Assembly: GCA_963747775.1 (NCBI GenBank)
Contig: CAVVGT010000001.1
Span: forward strand, 124,001-188,000
Length of the DNA: 64,000 nt
Direction: 5' to 3'
Origin: JAGVSZ01 sp963747775
Lineage (GTDB): Bacteria; Pseudomonadota; Gammaproteobacteria; Burkholderiales; SG8-39
The notes beneath the pieces were generated by a model that saw nothing but the letters and a program-made list of their open reading frames with translations, was not told the DNA's origin and ran no database searches. Below, piece by piece: positions 18,811 through 25,807 of the stretch. Positions within the stretch are counted from its first letter, which is position 1. Every line of letters starts with the position of its first letter. The translations under genes were made by a program, and so were the position numbers.

Positions 18811-18856
18811 GCGCCATCCCCCGCCCGCTCCGCCCGCTCCGCCGGCACCCCGCCCG

Positions 18857-18880
18857 GCCCGAAGCCGGGACGCTTCGGGC
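18857..18880 (+). terminator. Hairpin after TRAP receptor gene
   Basis: GCCCGAAGC and GCTTCGGGC form a perfect 9-bp stem with a 6-base loop, 46 bases after the receptor stop. There is no T-run, so termination would have to be Rho-assisted, or the hairpin may protect the mRNA end. Confidence 0.4.
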
Positions 18881-18951
18881 GTTCGCCGGCTCGCACGTGC
18901 GCAGGCGCGTGCTTCGAAACCCCGGCTCACCCTCGGGGCGGAGGGGAACGC

Positions 18952-19527
18952 TCAGCGACCGGGCTTGCGCGCGACCACGTTGAGGCTGATCGGCACCCCG
19001 GCATAGACGAGCCGGCTCGTGTCGTCGAATAGGCCGAAGTCCGCAACGCGCCCGACCTCGACGAACCCCGCCTCGCGCAAGAACGTCGCGAGGATCTCGA
19101 GGTCGAATCCCGTCTGGTGGTAGTCGTGCTTGTCGACGTGCCCGCCGAAGATCATCCGCACGACCATGAAGCGCTGCTCGAGGGTGAGCCCCGCCGTGAG
19201 GAACAGCTTCGCGAGCGTTGCGAGGTCCGGGACGCTGACGCAGAGCGTTCCGCCGGGCGCGAGGACCCGGTGCCACTCGCGCAATCCCGCCGAAAGCTCG
19301 CCCTTGTAGTCGAGGTGCTCGAGCACGTGCGAGCTGTAGAGCACCGTGAACGTCCCGTCCGGGAACCGCCGCAGGTCCGCGGCGTTCCCCACATGGTCCA
19401 CGGCGCGGCCGGGGAGCGCGTTGAGGACTTCCCAGCCCTCGGTGCGCTCGACGCCGCCGATGTGCAGGCGCCGCTCGCCCGAAATCACCGCCGGGCGCTG
19501 CAGGCTCTTCAGGACGGATAGCAGCAT
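18952..19527 (-). CDS. Class I SAM-dependent methyltransferase
   Basis: A 191-residue protein with a partly degenerate methyltransferase type-11 pattern: motif I region RRLHIGGVE, a second acidic segment DLRRFPDGTFTVLYSSHVLEHL, and VLAPGGTLCVSVPDL. The SSHVLEHL run is typical of small-molecule or lipopolysaccharide-type methyltransferases. The start chosen is ATG 19527, giving a normal N-terminus; an in-frame start at 19629 would add a poor leader. Its neighbours are unrelated transport and catabolic genes, so its substrate cannot be inferred. Confidence 0.75.
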   Translation of the reverse strand: MLLSVLKSLQRPAVISGERRLHIGGVERTEGWEVLNALPGRAVDHVGNAADLRRFPDGTFTVLYSSHVLEHLDYKGELSAGLREWHRVLAPGGTLCVSVPDLATLAKLFLTAGLTLEQRFMVVRMIFGGHVDKHDYHQTGFDLEILATFLREAGFVEVGRVADFGLFDDTSRLVYAGVPISLNVVARKPGR

Positions 19528-19903
19528 GGATTTCTTGCTGGTGCTGGTCGTGCCGCACTGCAGGGTAGTGGATCCGAAGGCCCCTGTACAGGCTGTCCAT
19601 TGCGCTGCAGCACCGCCGTGGAGCGTCACTGCATCGACACGGTGCGTCCTTTGCCCGTCGAGCTAGGCCGTTCCCGTCCCGGCGGACTACGCAGGACTAC
19701 GCACCCGGCTTGATCCATCTGGTGGAAGCCGTCACATCCGCGAGCGACCATGATGAAAACGCGTGACATCGTTGCACTCCAAGTAGTGACACGGTACACG
19801 CGGGACCGCAAGCAGCCGTAATCGGGAACGGGGCTTGCTCGACTCACCCGGAAAGGCAAGGAACGCGTCCCCCCGAGGACGCAAGGAAAACGGAGGCGGC
19901 GCC
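19528..19903. other. Gene-free gap with short direct repeat
   Basis: A 376-base stretch of lower GC than its neighbours. It contains a perfect tandem repeat of GGACTACGCA (19684-19703) and no credible open frame. I see no clear promoter or RNA gene. It separates the leftward methyltransferase from the rightward small gene at 19904, so promoters for both are expected here. Confidence 0.5.
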
Positions 19904-20185
19904 ATGAAAGTGATCGAGGCACGCGAAGTCGAGAAGCTGGTCCGGGCGACCTTCCCGGGCAAGCGCGGATTTTCCGCCGATTCGGAGCTCGGACTCGCCC
20001 CCGGTTCCCCGGCCGCGGTCGCTTTCGTGCACGGCGGCCCCGATCCCTTCCTCGACCGGCAGTTCGACTCCTGGCTCGATGGCGTCGCCCGCTTCGTGCC
20101 CGTCTATCAGATCCTGAATCGGCTTTGCCGCGCCGGCGCGCTGCCGCCCGGCGACTACGCGGTCACCCGGCGCGGTACAGCGTAA
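19904..20185 (+). CDS. Hypothetical protein, 93 residues
   Basis: A short frame starting at ATG 19904 with CGGAGGCGG upstream as ribosome binding site. The product is soluble-looking, with no signal peptide or membrane segment. It has a Gly/Pro-rich centre (LAPGSPAAVAFVHGGPDPF) followed by a likely helical segment (ARFVPVYQILNRLCRAG). Its last 23 bases overlap the end of the convergent dehydrogenase gene. I do not recognise the family. Confidence 0.55.
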   Translation: MKVIEAREVEKLVRATFPGKRGFSADSELGLAPGSPAAVAFVHGGPDPFLDRQFDSWLDGVARFVPVYQILNRLCRAGALPPGDYAVTRRGTA

Positions 20186-21038
20186 CCAGCGCCGCGGGGT
20201 GATCCTCGCCCTGCCCGCGCGCGGCGAGCATCCGGAACAACTCGCGCGCCATGCCCGACATCGGTGCGGGCGTGCACGTATCGCGCGCGACCTCGGCGAT
20301 CGTGTCCAGGTCCTTCAGCAGGATGTTCGCCGCGACCGGTCCGTTGTCGTAGCCGTTCACCATCCGCGGCGCCCAGATGCGCAGCGGCTTCGAGTCGGCA
20401 TAACCGCCGGCGAGCGCCTGCGGCAGTAGGCTCGCGTCGACGCCCGAGTTCTGCGCGAGCGTCACCGCTTCCGCTATTACCGCCACGGTACAGCCGACGA
20501 TGATCTGATTGCAGAGCTTCGTGATCTGGCCGGCCCCGGGCGGGCCCATGCGCGTCACGTTGGTCGCGTAGGCGCCGAACACCGGGCGCACCCGGTCGAT
20601 CGCCTCGGGATGGCCGCCGCACATGATGGCGAGCTGCCCCGTCTGCGCCCCGCCCACGCCGCCGGATACCGGCGCATCCACCCACTGCATGCCGGACCGG
20701 CTCGCCAGCCGCTCCGCGAACGTGCGCGTCGCGTCGGGGCGGATCGACGAGTGATCCACCAGGATCTTGCCGCGTCCCTCGACCGCGGCGACGCCGTCCG
20801 CGCCGAACGCGACGTCTTCGACCGCCTTGGTGTCTGTCACGCACACGAACGTGATCTCGGCCGCACGCGCGGCCTCGCGCGGCGTCGCGGCCTCGATCGC
20901 GCCTTTCTCCAGCGCCGGGACGAGCTTCGCGCGGTTGCGGTTCCAGACGTGCACGCGGTACCCCGCCGCGAGCAGGCGCAGGGTCATCGGCACGCCCATG
21001 CGGCCGAGACCGAGGAAAGCGAGTGCAGGCTTCTCCAT
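20163..21038 (-). CDS. NAD(P)-dependent beta-hydroxyacid dehydrogenase (HIBADH family)
   Basis: A 291-residue enzyme of the 3-hydroxyisobutyrate / tartronate semialdehyde / 6-phosphogluconate dehydrogenase superfamily. The Rossmann motif GLGRMG is at residues 10-15, the substrate-binding motif DAPVSGG at 121-127, and the catalytic Lys174 lies in GQITKLCNQ. It interconverts beta-hydroxyacids and semialdehydes. It starts at ATG 21038 behind AGGAGG, eight bases after the IlvD-family dehydratase. The pair looks like a two-gene operon for sugar-acid or branched hydroxyacid catabolism. Confidence 0.88.
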   Translation of the reverse strand: MEKPALAFLGLGRMGVPMTLRLLAAGYRVHVWNRNRAKLVPALEKGAIEAATPREAARAAEITFVCVTDTKAVEDVAFGADGVAAVEGRGKILVDHSSIRPDATRTFAERLASRSGMQWVDAPVSGGVGGAQTGQLAIMCGGHPEAIDRVRPVFGAYATNVTRMGPPGAGQITKLCNQIIVGCTVAVIAEAVTLAQNSGVDASLLPQALAGGYADSKPLRIWAPRMVNGYDNGPVAANILLKDLDTIAEVARDTCTPAPMSGMARELFRMLAARGQGEDHPAALVTLYRAG

Positions 21039-21046
21039 AAGTCCTC

Positions 21047-22762
21047 CTATTCGCGCGGCCAGTCGGCGTTCCCCGCGTGCGTTACCGCGCCGCGGTTCGC
21101 CGGGCCGACCAGCCTGGCGTATTTCTCGAGCACACCGGCCAGGCGCTCGGCGCGGCGCGGCTGCCATTGTGCGCGCCGGCGCGCGACCTCGGCGGCGTCG
21201 ACGAGCCAGTCGATCGTGCCGGCGGACGCGTCGATGCGGATGCGGTCGCCGTCGCGCGCGAGCGCGATCGGGCCGCCGCTCGCCGCCTCCGGGCACGCGT
21301 AGCCGATGCACATCCCCCGGGTCGCGCCCGAAAAGCGTCCGTCGGTCAGCAGCGCCACCTGTTCGCCCATGCCCTGACCGTAGACGAGCGCGGTGATCCC
21401 GAGCATCTCGCGCATGCCGGGCCCGCCGACCGGGCCTTCGTTGCGGATCACCAGCACGTCGCCCGTCTTGTACGCGCGCGCCTTGACGGCGGATGCCGCG
21501 TCCTCCTCGCATTCGAATACCCGCGCGGGGCCCTCGAGGCGGAGCGACTTCAAGCCCGCGATCTTGATGAGCGCGCCATCGGGGCACAGGTTGCCCTTGA
21601 GCACCACGACGCCGCCGGTCGCGCTGAGGGGCGCGGACGCGGACCGCACCACCTTTCCGTCTGCACCGGGTTCCGCCGCGAGCGCCTCTTCGAGCGTGCG
21701 CCCCGAGAGCGTCAGGCAGTCGCCGTGGAGATATCCGCCGTCGAGCAGCGACTTGAGCACCGCCGATACGCCGCCGGCGTAATGCAGGTCGCGTGCGAGG
21801 TACTTGCCGCCGGGCTGCAGGTCGGCGACGAGCGGGGTGCGCCGGAACACGTCCGCGACGTCGTCGAGCGTGAATCCGATGCCGACTTCATGCGCGATCG
21901 CGGGCAGATGCAGCCCGGCGTTGGTCGAGCCGCCGGTCGCGGCCACTGCGGCACAGGCGTTCTCGAGGCTCTTGCGCGTGACAAGATCGCGCGGCAGCGG
22001 ACCGCCGTCGCGCAGGATGCGGAGCGCGGTCTCGCCCGCGCGGCGCGCGAGCGCGAGGCGATCGGAGTAGGGCGCCGGGAGCATCGCCGAGCCGGGCAGC
22101 GCCAGTCCGAGCGTCTCCGACACCATCGCCATCGTATTCGCGGTGAATTGCCCGGGGCAGGAGCCGAGCGTCGGCGAGCACTCGAGCTCCATCGCGGCGA
22201 GGTCGGCCGCGCTCATCTCGCCCGTCAGCACCGCGCCGACGCCTTCGTACGAGTCGATCGTGCTGACGGTGCGCCCGCGCCACTCGCCGGGCAGCATCGC
22301 GCCGCCGTACATGAACACGCTCGGGCAGTTGAGGCGCGCCATCGCCATCATCATCGCGGGCAGCGTCTTGTCGCAGCCGGCGAGCGCGACCAGCGCGTCG
22401 TAGGCATGCGCCCGCATCACGATCTCGACCGAGTCGGCGATCCATTCGCGCGACACGAGGCTCATCCGCATGCCGCGGTGGTTCATCGACACGCCGTCCG
22501 AGACCGAAATGGTCGTCATCTCGAACGGCGTGCCGCCGGCCGCGGCCACGCCCATTTTCGCGGCTTCGGCCTGCGGTCGGAGCGACATCGAGCACGGCGT
22601 GTTCTCGCCGTGCGTGCTGATCACCGCGACGAAGGGCTTCGCGATCGCCGCCTCGTCCAGGCCCATTGCGCGCAGGAAGGTGCGGTGAGGCGTGCGATCG
22701 AGGCCGTCGACCGCCACGCGCGAACGGCGTCTGTCGCCAGGCTTGTCTTCCGGTGCCGACAT
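21047..22762 (-). CDS. IlvD/Edd-family dehydratase
   Basis: A 571-residue iron-sulfur dehydratase of the dihydroxyacid / aldonate dehydratase family. Cluster cysteines are visible at Cys57 (ENTPCS), Cys130 (AGCDKT) and Cys202 (GSCPG). TISVSDGVSMNHRGMR and TGGSTNAGLHLPAIAHE are present as in the family. The start ATG at 22762 gives normal length. Because it is coupled to a beta-hydroxyacid dehydrogenase and is divergent from TRAP permeases, it is more likely a catabolic aldonate dehydratase than the biosynthetic IlvD, but sequence alone does not settle this. Confidence 0.85.
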   Translation of the reverse strand: MSAPEDKPGDRRRSRVAVDGLDRTPHRTFLRAMGLDEAAIAKPFVAVISTHGENTPCSMSLRPQAEAAKMGVAAAGGTPFEMTTISVSDGVSMNHRGMRMSLVSREWIADSVEIVMRAHAYDALVALAGCDKTLPAMMMAMARLNCPSVFMYGGAMLPGEWRGRTVSTIDSYEGVGAVLTGEMSAADLAAMELECSPTLGSCPGQFTANTMAMVSETLGLALPGSAMLPAPYSDRLALARRAGETALRILRDGGPLPRDLVTRKSLENACAAVAATGGSTNAGLHLPAIAHEVGIGFTLDDVADVFRRTPLVADLQPGGKYLARDLHYAGGVSAVLKSLLDGGYLHGDCLTLSGRTLEEALAAEPGADGKVVRSASAPLSATGGVVVLKGNLCPDGALIKIAGLKSLRLEGPARVFECEEDAASAVKARAYKTGDVLVIRNEGPVGGPGMREMLGITALVYGQGMGEQVALLTDGRFSGATRGMCIGYACPEAASGGPIALARDGDRIRIDASAGTIDWLVDAAEVARRRAQWQPRRAERLAGVLEKYARLVGPANRGAVTHAGNADWPRE

Positions 22763-22848
22763 GCGGTGCCCTCGACGCGCGCATGCGCTATGCTCACGCG
22801 CCGCGCCAGTATAGCGCCGCGAGCAGACGGCGCCGCGCGCCAACTTCC

Positions 22849-23346
22849 ATGTCCGCATTGCATCTCGCCCGCACGCTCGACCGGCTTCTAGTCGCCACGG
22901 CGGCGGCCTCGCTCTTCGCGATGATGGCGTTCACGTTCGCGGACGTCGTGCTGCGCTATGTCTTCGCGCGGCCGGTGAGAGGCGGACTCGAGGTGGTCGA
23001 GCTGCTGATGGTCGCGATGATCTTCAGCGGGCTGCCGCTCGTCTCGCGCCGCGACGAGCACGTCACCATCGACACGATCGAGAGCCGCTTTCCCGACGTC
23101 ATCAAGGCTGGGCTGCGCCGCGTCATGCACATCGTTGCGGCGGTCGGGCTCGCCGGCGCGTCCTGGCTCATGTACCGCAAGGCGACGACGCTGGCGGAGT
23201 TCGGCGACAAGACCCAGCTCCTCGGCGTGCCGATCGCGCCGTTCGTCTACTTCATGGCCGCGTTGCTTGCAGTGACCGCGCTCGTGCACGTCGCGAAGAC
23301 CTTCCTGCCGGGCGAGCCCGGCGGGGAAGGCGCGAGCGTGGCCTGA
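22849..23346 (+). CDS. dctQ: TRAP transporter small permease (DctQ)
   Basis: A 165-residue protein with four membrane segments, starting at ATG 22849. The segment ADVVLRYVFARPVRGGLEVVELLMV is the usual DctQ pattern. It is divergent from the IlvD-type dehydratase gene with an 86-base gap, so both may share one control region. The large permease gene follows after six bases. No receptor gene is adjacent; the DctP encoded at 17779 is the likely partner. Confidence 0.88.
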   Translation: MSALHLARTLDRLLVATAAASLFAMMAFTFADVVLRYVFARPVRGGLEVVELLMVAMIFSGLPLVSRRDEHVTIDTIESRFPDVIKAGLRRVMHIVAAVGLAGASWLMYRKATTLAEFGDKTQLLGVPIAPFVYFMAALLAVTALVHVAKTFLPGEPGGEGASVA

Positions 23347-23352
23347 GCGATC

Positions 23353-24645
23353 ATGACCGAAGCGCTCCTCGGGCTGGCCGCGATGCTCGTCCTGGCGTTC
23401 CTGCGCATGCCCGTCGCGTTCGCCATGGCGATTCCCGGCTTCATCGGGCTCGGGCTGATCCGCGGCTGGCCGGCGGCGATGTCGTCGACGGCGTCGGTGA
23501 TCTACGACGCCGGCTTCCAGTACACGCTGTCGGTCATCCCGCTCTTCATTCTCATGGGCAATTTCGTCGCGCGGGCCGGGATGGCGCACGAGCTCTTTCG
23601 CACGGCCTATGCGTTCATCGGCCATCTGCGCGGGGGCCTCGCGATGTCGACGATCGTCGCGTGCGCGGGCTTCGGCGCCATCTGCGGCTCGAGCATCGCG
23701 ACCGCAGCCACGATGGCGAAAGTCGCCTATCCGTCGATGCGCAGGTTCCGCTATTCCGACCGGCTCGCGACCGGCAGCATCGCCGCGGGCGGCACGCTCG
23801 GCATCCTGATCCCGCCGTCGGTGATCATGGTGATCTACGGCATCATGACCGAGACGAATATCGGCGCGCTGTTCGCCGCGGGTGTGTTTCCGGGCATCCT
23901 CGCGACGCTGCTGCTGTGCCTCGCGGTCGCGTACGTGACCTGGCGCGATCCCGAGGCCGGGCCGCCGGGCGAGCGCTCGTCGTGGCACGCGCGCTTCGAT
24001 GCGTTGCGCGGAATCTGGCCGGTGATCCTCCTCTTCGCGTTCGTGATGGGCGGGATCTACGGCGGCGTCTTCACCGCGGCCGAAGGCGCGGGCTGCGGCG
24101 CCTTCGGCGCGTTCGTCTTCGCGCTCGCACGGCGCACGCTCACGTGGAAGGTCCTCATCGAAGTGCTGGCCGAGAGCGCGCGCACCACCGCGATGCTGTT
24201 CCTGATCTTGATCGGGGCGTTCATCTTCGCCGGCTTCGTCAACTTCACCTCGCTGCCGGACGATCTCAAGCGCTTCGTCGCGCAGTTCGAGCTGCATCCG
24301 ATGTGGGTGATCATCGCGATCTGCAGCATTTACGTGCTGCTCGGCACCGCGATGGAGGAGCTGTCGATGATCCTCCTTACCGTGCCGGTGTTCTTCCCGC
24401 TGGTGGTGCACCTCGGCTTCGATCCGATCTGGTTCGGAATCATCATCGTGGTGGTGGTGGAGATCGGGCTGATCAGCCCGCCGGTCGGGATGAACATCTT
24501 CGTGCTACGCACGCTGCTGCCCCACGTGCCGACCGGGACGATCTTCGCCGGGGTGACGCCCTTCATGGTCGCGGACGTGATTCGCCTCGGGATCCTGGTG
24601 GCCTTTCCGATGATCAGCCTGTGGTTGCCGAAGCTGCTGTTCTGA
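23353..24645 (+). CDS. dctM: TRAP transporter large permease (DctM)
   Basis: A 430-residue membrane protein with about twelve hydrophobic segments and DctM motifs: RMPVAFAMAIPG, GSSIATAATM, GGTLGILIPPSVIMVIYG and GLISPPVGMN. It begins six bases after dctQ. With the divergent dehydratase/dehydrogenase pair it probably brings in the acid those enzymes break down. Confidence 0.92.
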   Translation: MTEALLGLAAMLVLAFLRMPVAFAMAIPGFIGLGLIRGWPAAMSSTASVIYDAGFQYTLSVIPLFILMGNFVARAGMAHELFRTAYAFIGHLRGGLAMSTIVACAGFGAICGSSIATAATMAKVAYPSMRRFRYSDRLATGSIAAGGTLGILIPPSVIMVIYGIMTETNIGALFAAGVFPGILATLLLCLAVAYVTWRDPEAGPPGERSSWHARFDALRGIWPVILLFAFVMGGIYGGVFTAAEGAGCGAFGAFVFALARRTLTWKVLIEVLAESARTTAMLFLILIGAFIFAGFVNFTSLPDDLKRFVAQFELHPMWVIIAICSIYVLLGTAMEELSMILLTVPVFFPLVVHLGFDPIWFGIIIVVVVEIGLISPPVGMNIFVLRTLLPHVPTGTIFAGVTPFMVADVIRLGILVAFPMISLWLPKLLF

Positions 24646-24654
24646 GCGGCGTGC

Positions 24655-24683
24655 TTGACAGCCCGGATAGCCTGACAGACGAT
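24655..24683 (+). promoter_or_regulatory. Possible promoter with perfect -35 box
   Basis: A perfect TTGACA (24655-24660) sits 52 bases ahead of the next start. Seventeen bases on, the best -10 candidate is GACGAT, a poor match. The TGACAG of the -35 region is repeated 16 bases later. The spacing is right, but the weak -10 keeps this tentative. Confidence 0.25.
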
Positions 24684-24712
24684 CGATCCCACGTCGCAAA
24701 GGGAGTCCGGGC

Positions 24713-25693
24713 ATGACATTCGTACGAGTATCGCTGGTGGGAATTGCGCTGGCGGTGGCAGCGACGAATGCGCTCGCGCAAGCGCAGACGAGTGCGTACC
24801 CATCGCGCGCCGTTCGCCTGGTCGTGCCTTACGGAACCGGCGGCGTGTCCGACATCATGGGGCGCGTGGTCGCGCAGAAGATGACGGAGCTGCTCGGTCA
24901 GCCGATGGTGGTGGAGAACCGCCCCGGCGCGGGCGGCATGCTCGGCACCGGCCTGGTGGCGAAGGCTGCACCGGACGGCTACACGATCGTGCTCTCGAGC
25001 TTGAGCGCTTATGCCATCGGGCCGAAGCTCGTCAAGGAGAGCCCTTACGATCCGGTGAAGGACTTTACCGCCATCGGCGGCGTGGCGATCGCGCCGACCA
25101 TTCTCACGGTAAACATATCGACGCCGTTCCAGACGCTTCAGGAAGTCATCGCGTACGCCAAGGCGAACCCGGGGAAGCTGAGCTACGGCTCGTCGGGGAT
25201 CGGCAGCGTCGGCCACATCTCGGGCGAGGTGCTGCGCGCGTCGACCGGCGTCGACCTGCTGCACATTCCGTACAAGAGCGCCGCGCAAGCGTATCCGGAC
25301 GTGATTTCGGGCAGCGTGTCGATGGTGTTCGATGCGCTGCCCTCGGCGCTCCAGTACGTCAAGTCGGGCAAGGTCCGGCCGATCGCGATGATGTCCGACC
25401 GACGTGCGTCGCTGCTGCCGGATGTACCGACGTTCGCCGAGGCGGGCTATCCGGAGGCGACGCTGCGTCTCTGGGTCGCCCTGCACGGACCGCCGGACCT
25501 GCCGCCGGCAATCGTCCAGAAGCTGAACGACACGCTCGCGAAGGCACTCGCGGCCCCGGATCTGCGCGAGCGCTTCTCGGCCGTCGGTGCGGATCCATTC
25601 CCGACCACACCCCGCGAGCTCGCCGACCTCACGCGCAGCGACGTCGAGCGGCTCGCGAAGACGATCGCGGCGGCGGGCATCAAACCCGAGTAG
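24713..25693 (+). CDS. Bug/TctC-type tripartite tricarboxylate receptor
   Basis: A 326-residue periplasmic binding protein with a signal peptide ending ALAQAQ and the Bug-family motifs YPSRAVRLVVPYGTGG, VVENRPGAGG, PDGYTIVL, PYDPVKDFTAIG and LLPDVPTFAEAG. These receptors capture carboxylates or other small acids, but many are encoded without membrane partners. No TctA/TctB genes are in the window. It begins 67 bases after dctM and has GGGAG before its ATG. Confidence 0.92.
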   Translation: MTFVRVSLVGIALAVAATNALAQAQTSAYPSRAVRLVVPYGTGGVSDIMGRVVAQKMTELLGQPMVVENRPGAGGMLGTGLVAKAAPDGYTIVLSSLSAYAIGPKLVKESPYDPVKDFTAIGGVAIAPTILTVNISTPFQTLQEVIAYAKANPGKLSYGSSGIGSVGHISGEVLRASTGVDLLHIPYKSAAQAYPDVISGSVSMVFDALPSALQYVKSGKVRPIAMMSDRRASLLPDVPTFAEAGYPEATLRLWVALHGPPDLPPAIVQKLNDTLAKALAAPDLRERFSAVGADPFPTTPRELADLTRSDVERLAKTIAAAGIKPE

Positions 25694-25733
25694 CGCGGCG
25701 CGCGCGCCTCGCCGGGTGCGCGCCGGCCCATTC

Positions 25734-25749
25734 GCTTTAGGTCTAAAGC
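25734..25749. promoter_or_regulatory. Inverted repeat at promoter, candidate operator
   Basis: GCTTTAG and CTAAAGC form a perfect 7-bp inverted repeat with a 2-base spacer, upstream of the bifunctional monooxygenase gene. A -10-like TAAAAT lies at 25766-25771, so the repeat falls where the -35 box should be. That placement fits either a repressor or an activator site. It differs from the palindrome at 28738-28755, so a second regulator may be involved. Confidence 0.5.
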
Positions 25750-25807
25750 ATCGGTGCGCCCGGCGTAAAATCCCGCCGGTCCGGTTGCGAGAGGCGAGGA
25801 GCTCCCC

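Noticed and set aside
21047..22762. Biosynthetic dihydroxyacid dehydratase ilvD
   Set aside because: The context is catabolic (beta-hydroxyacid dehydrogenase, TRAP permeases), so I kept the family-level name.
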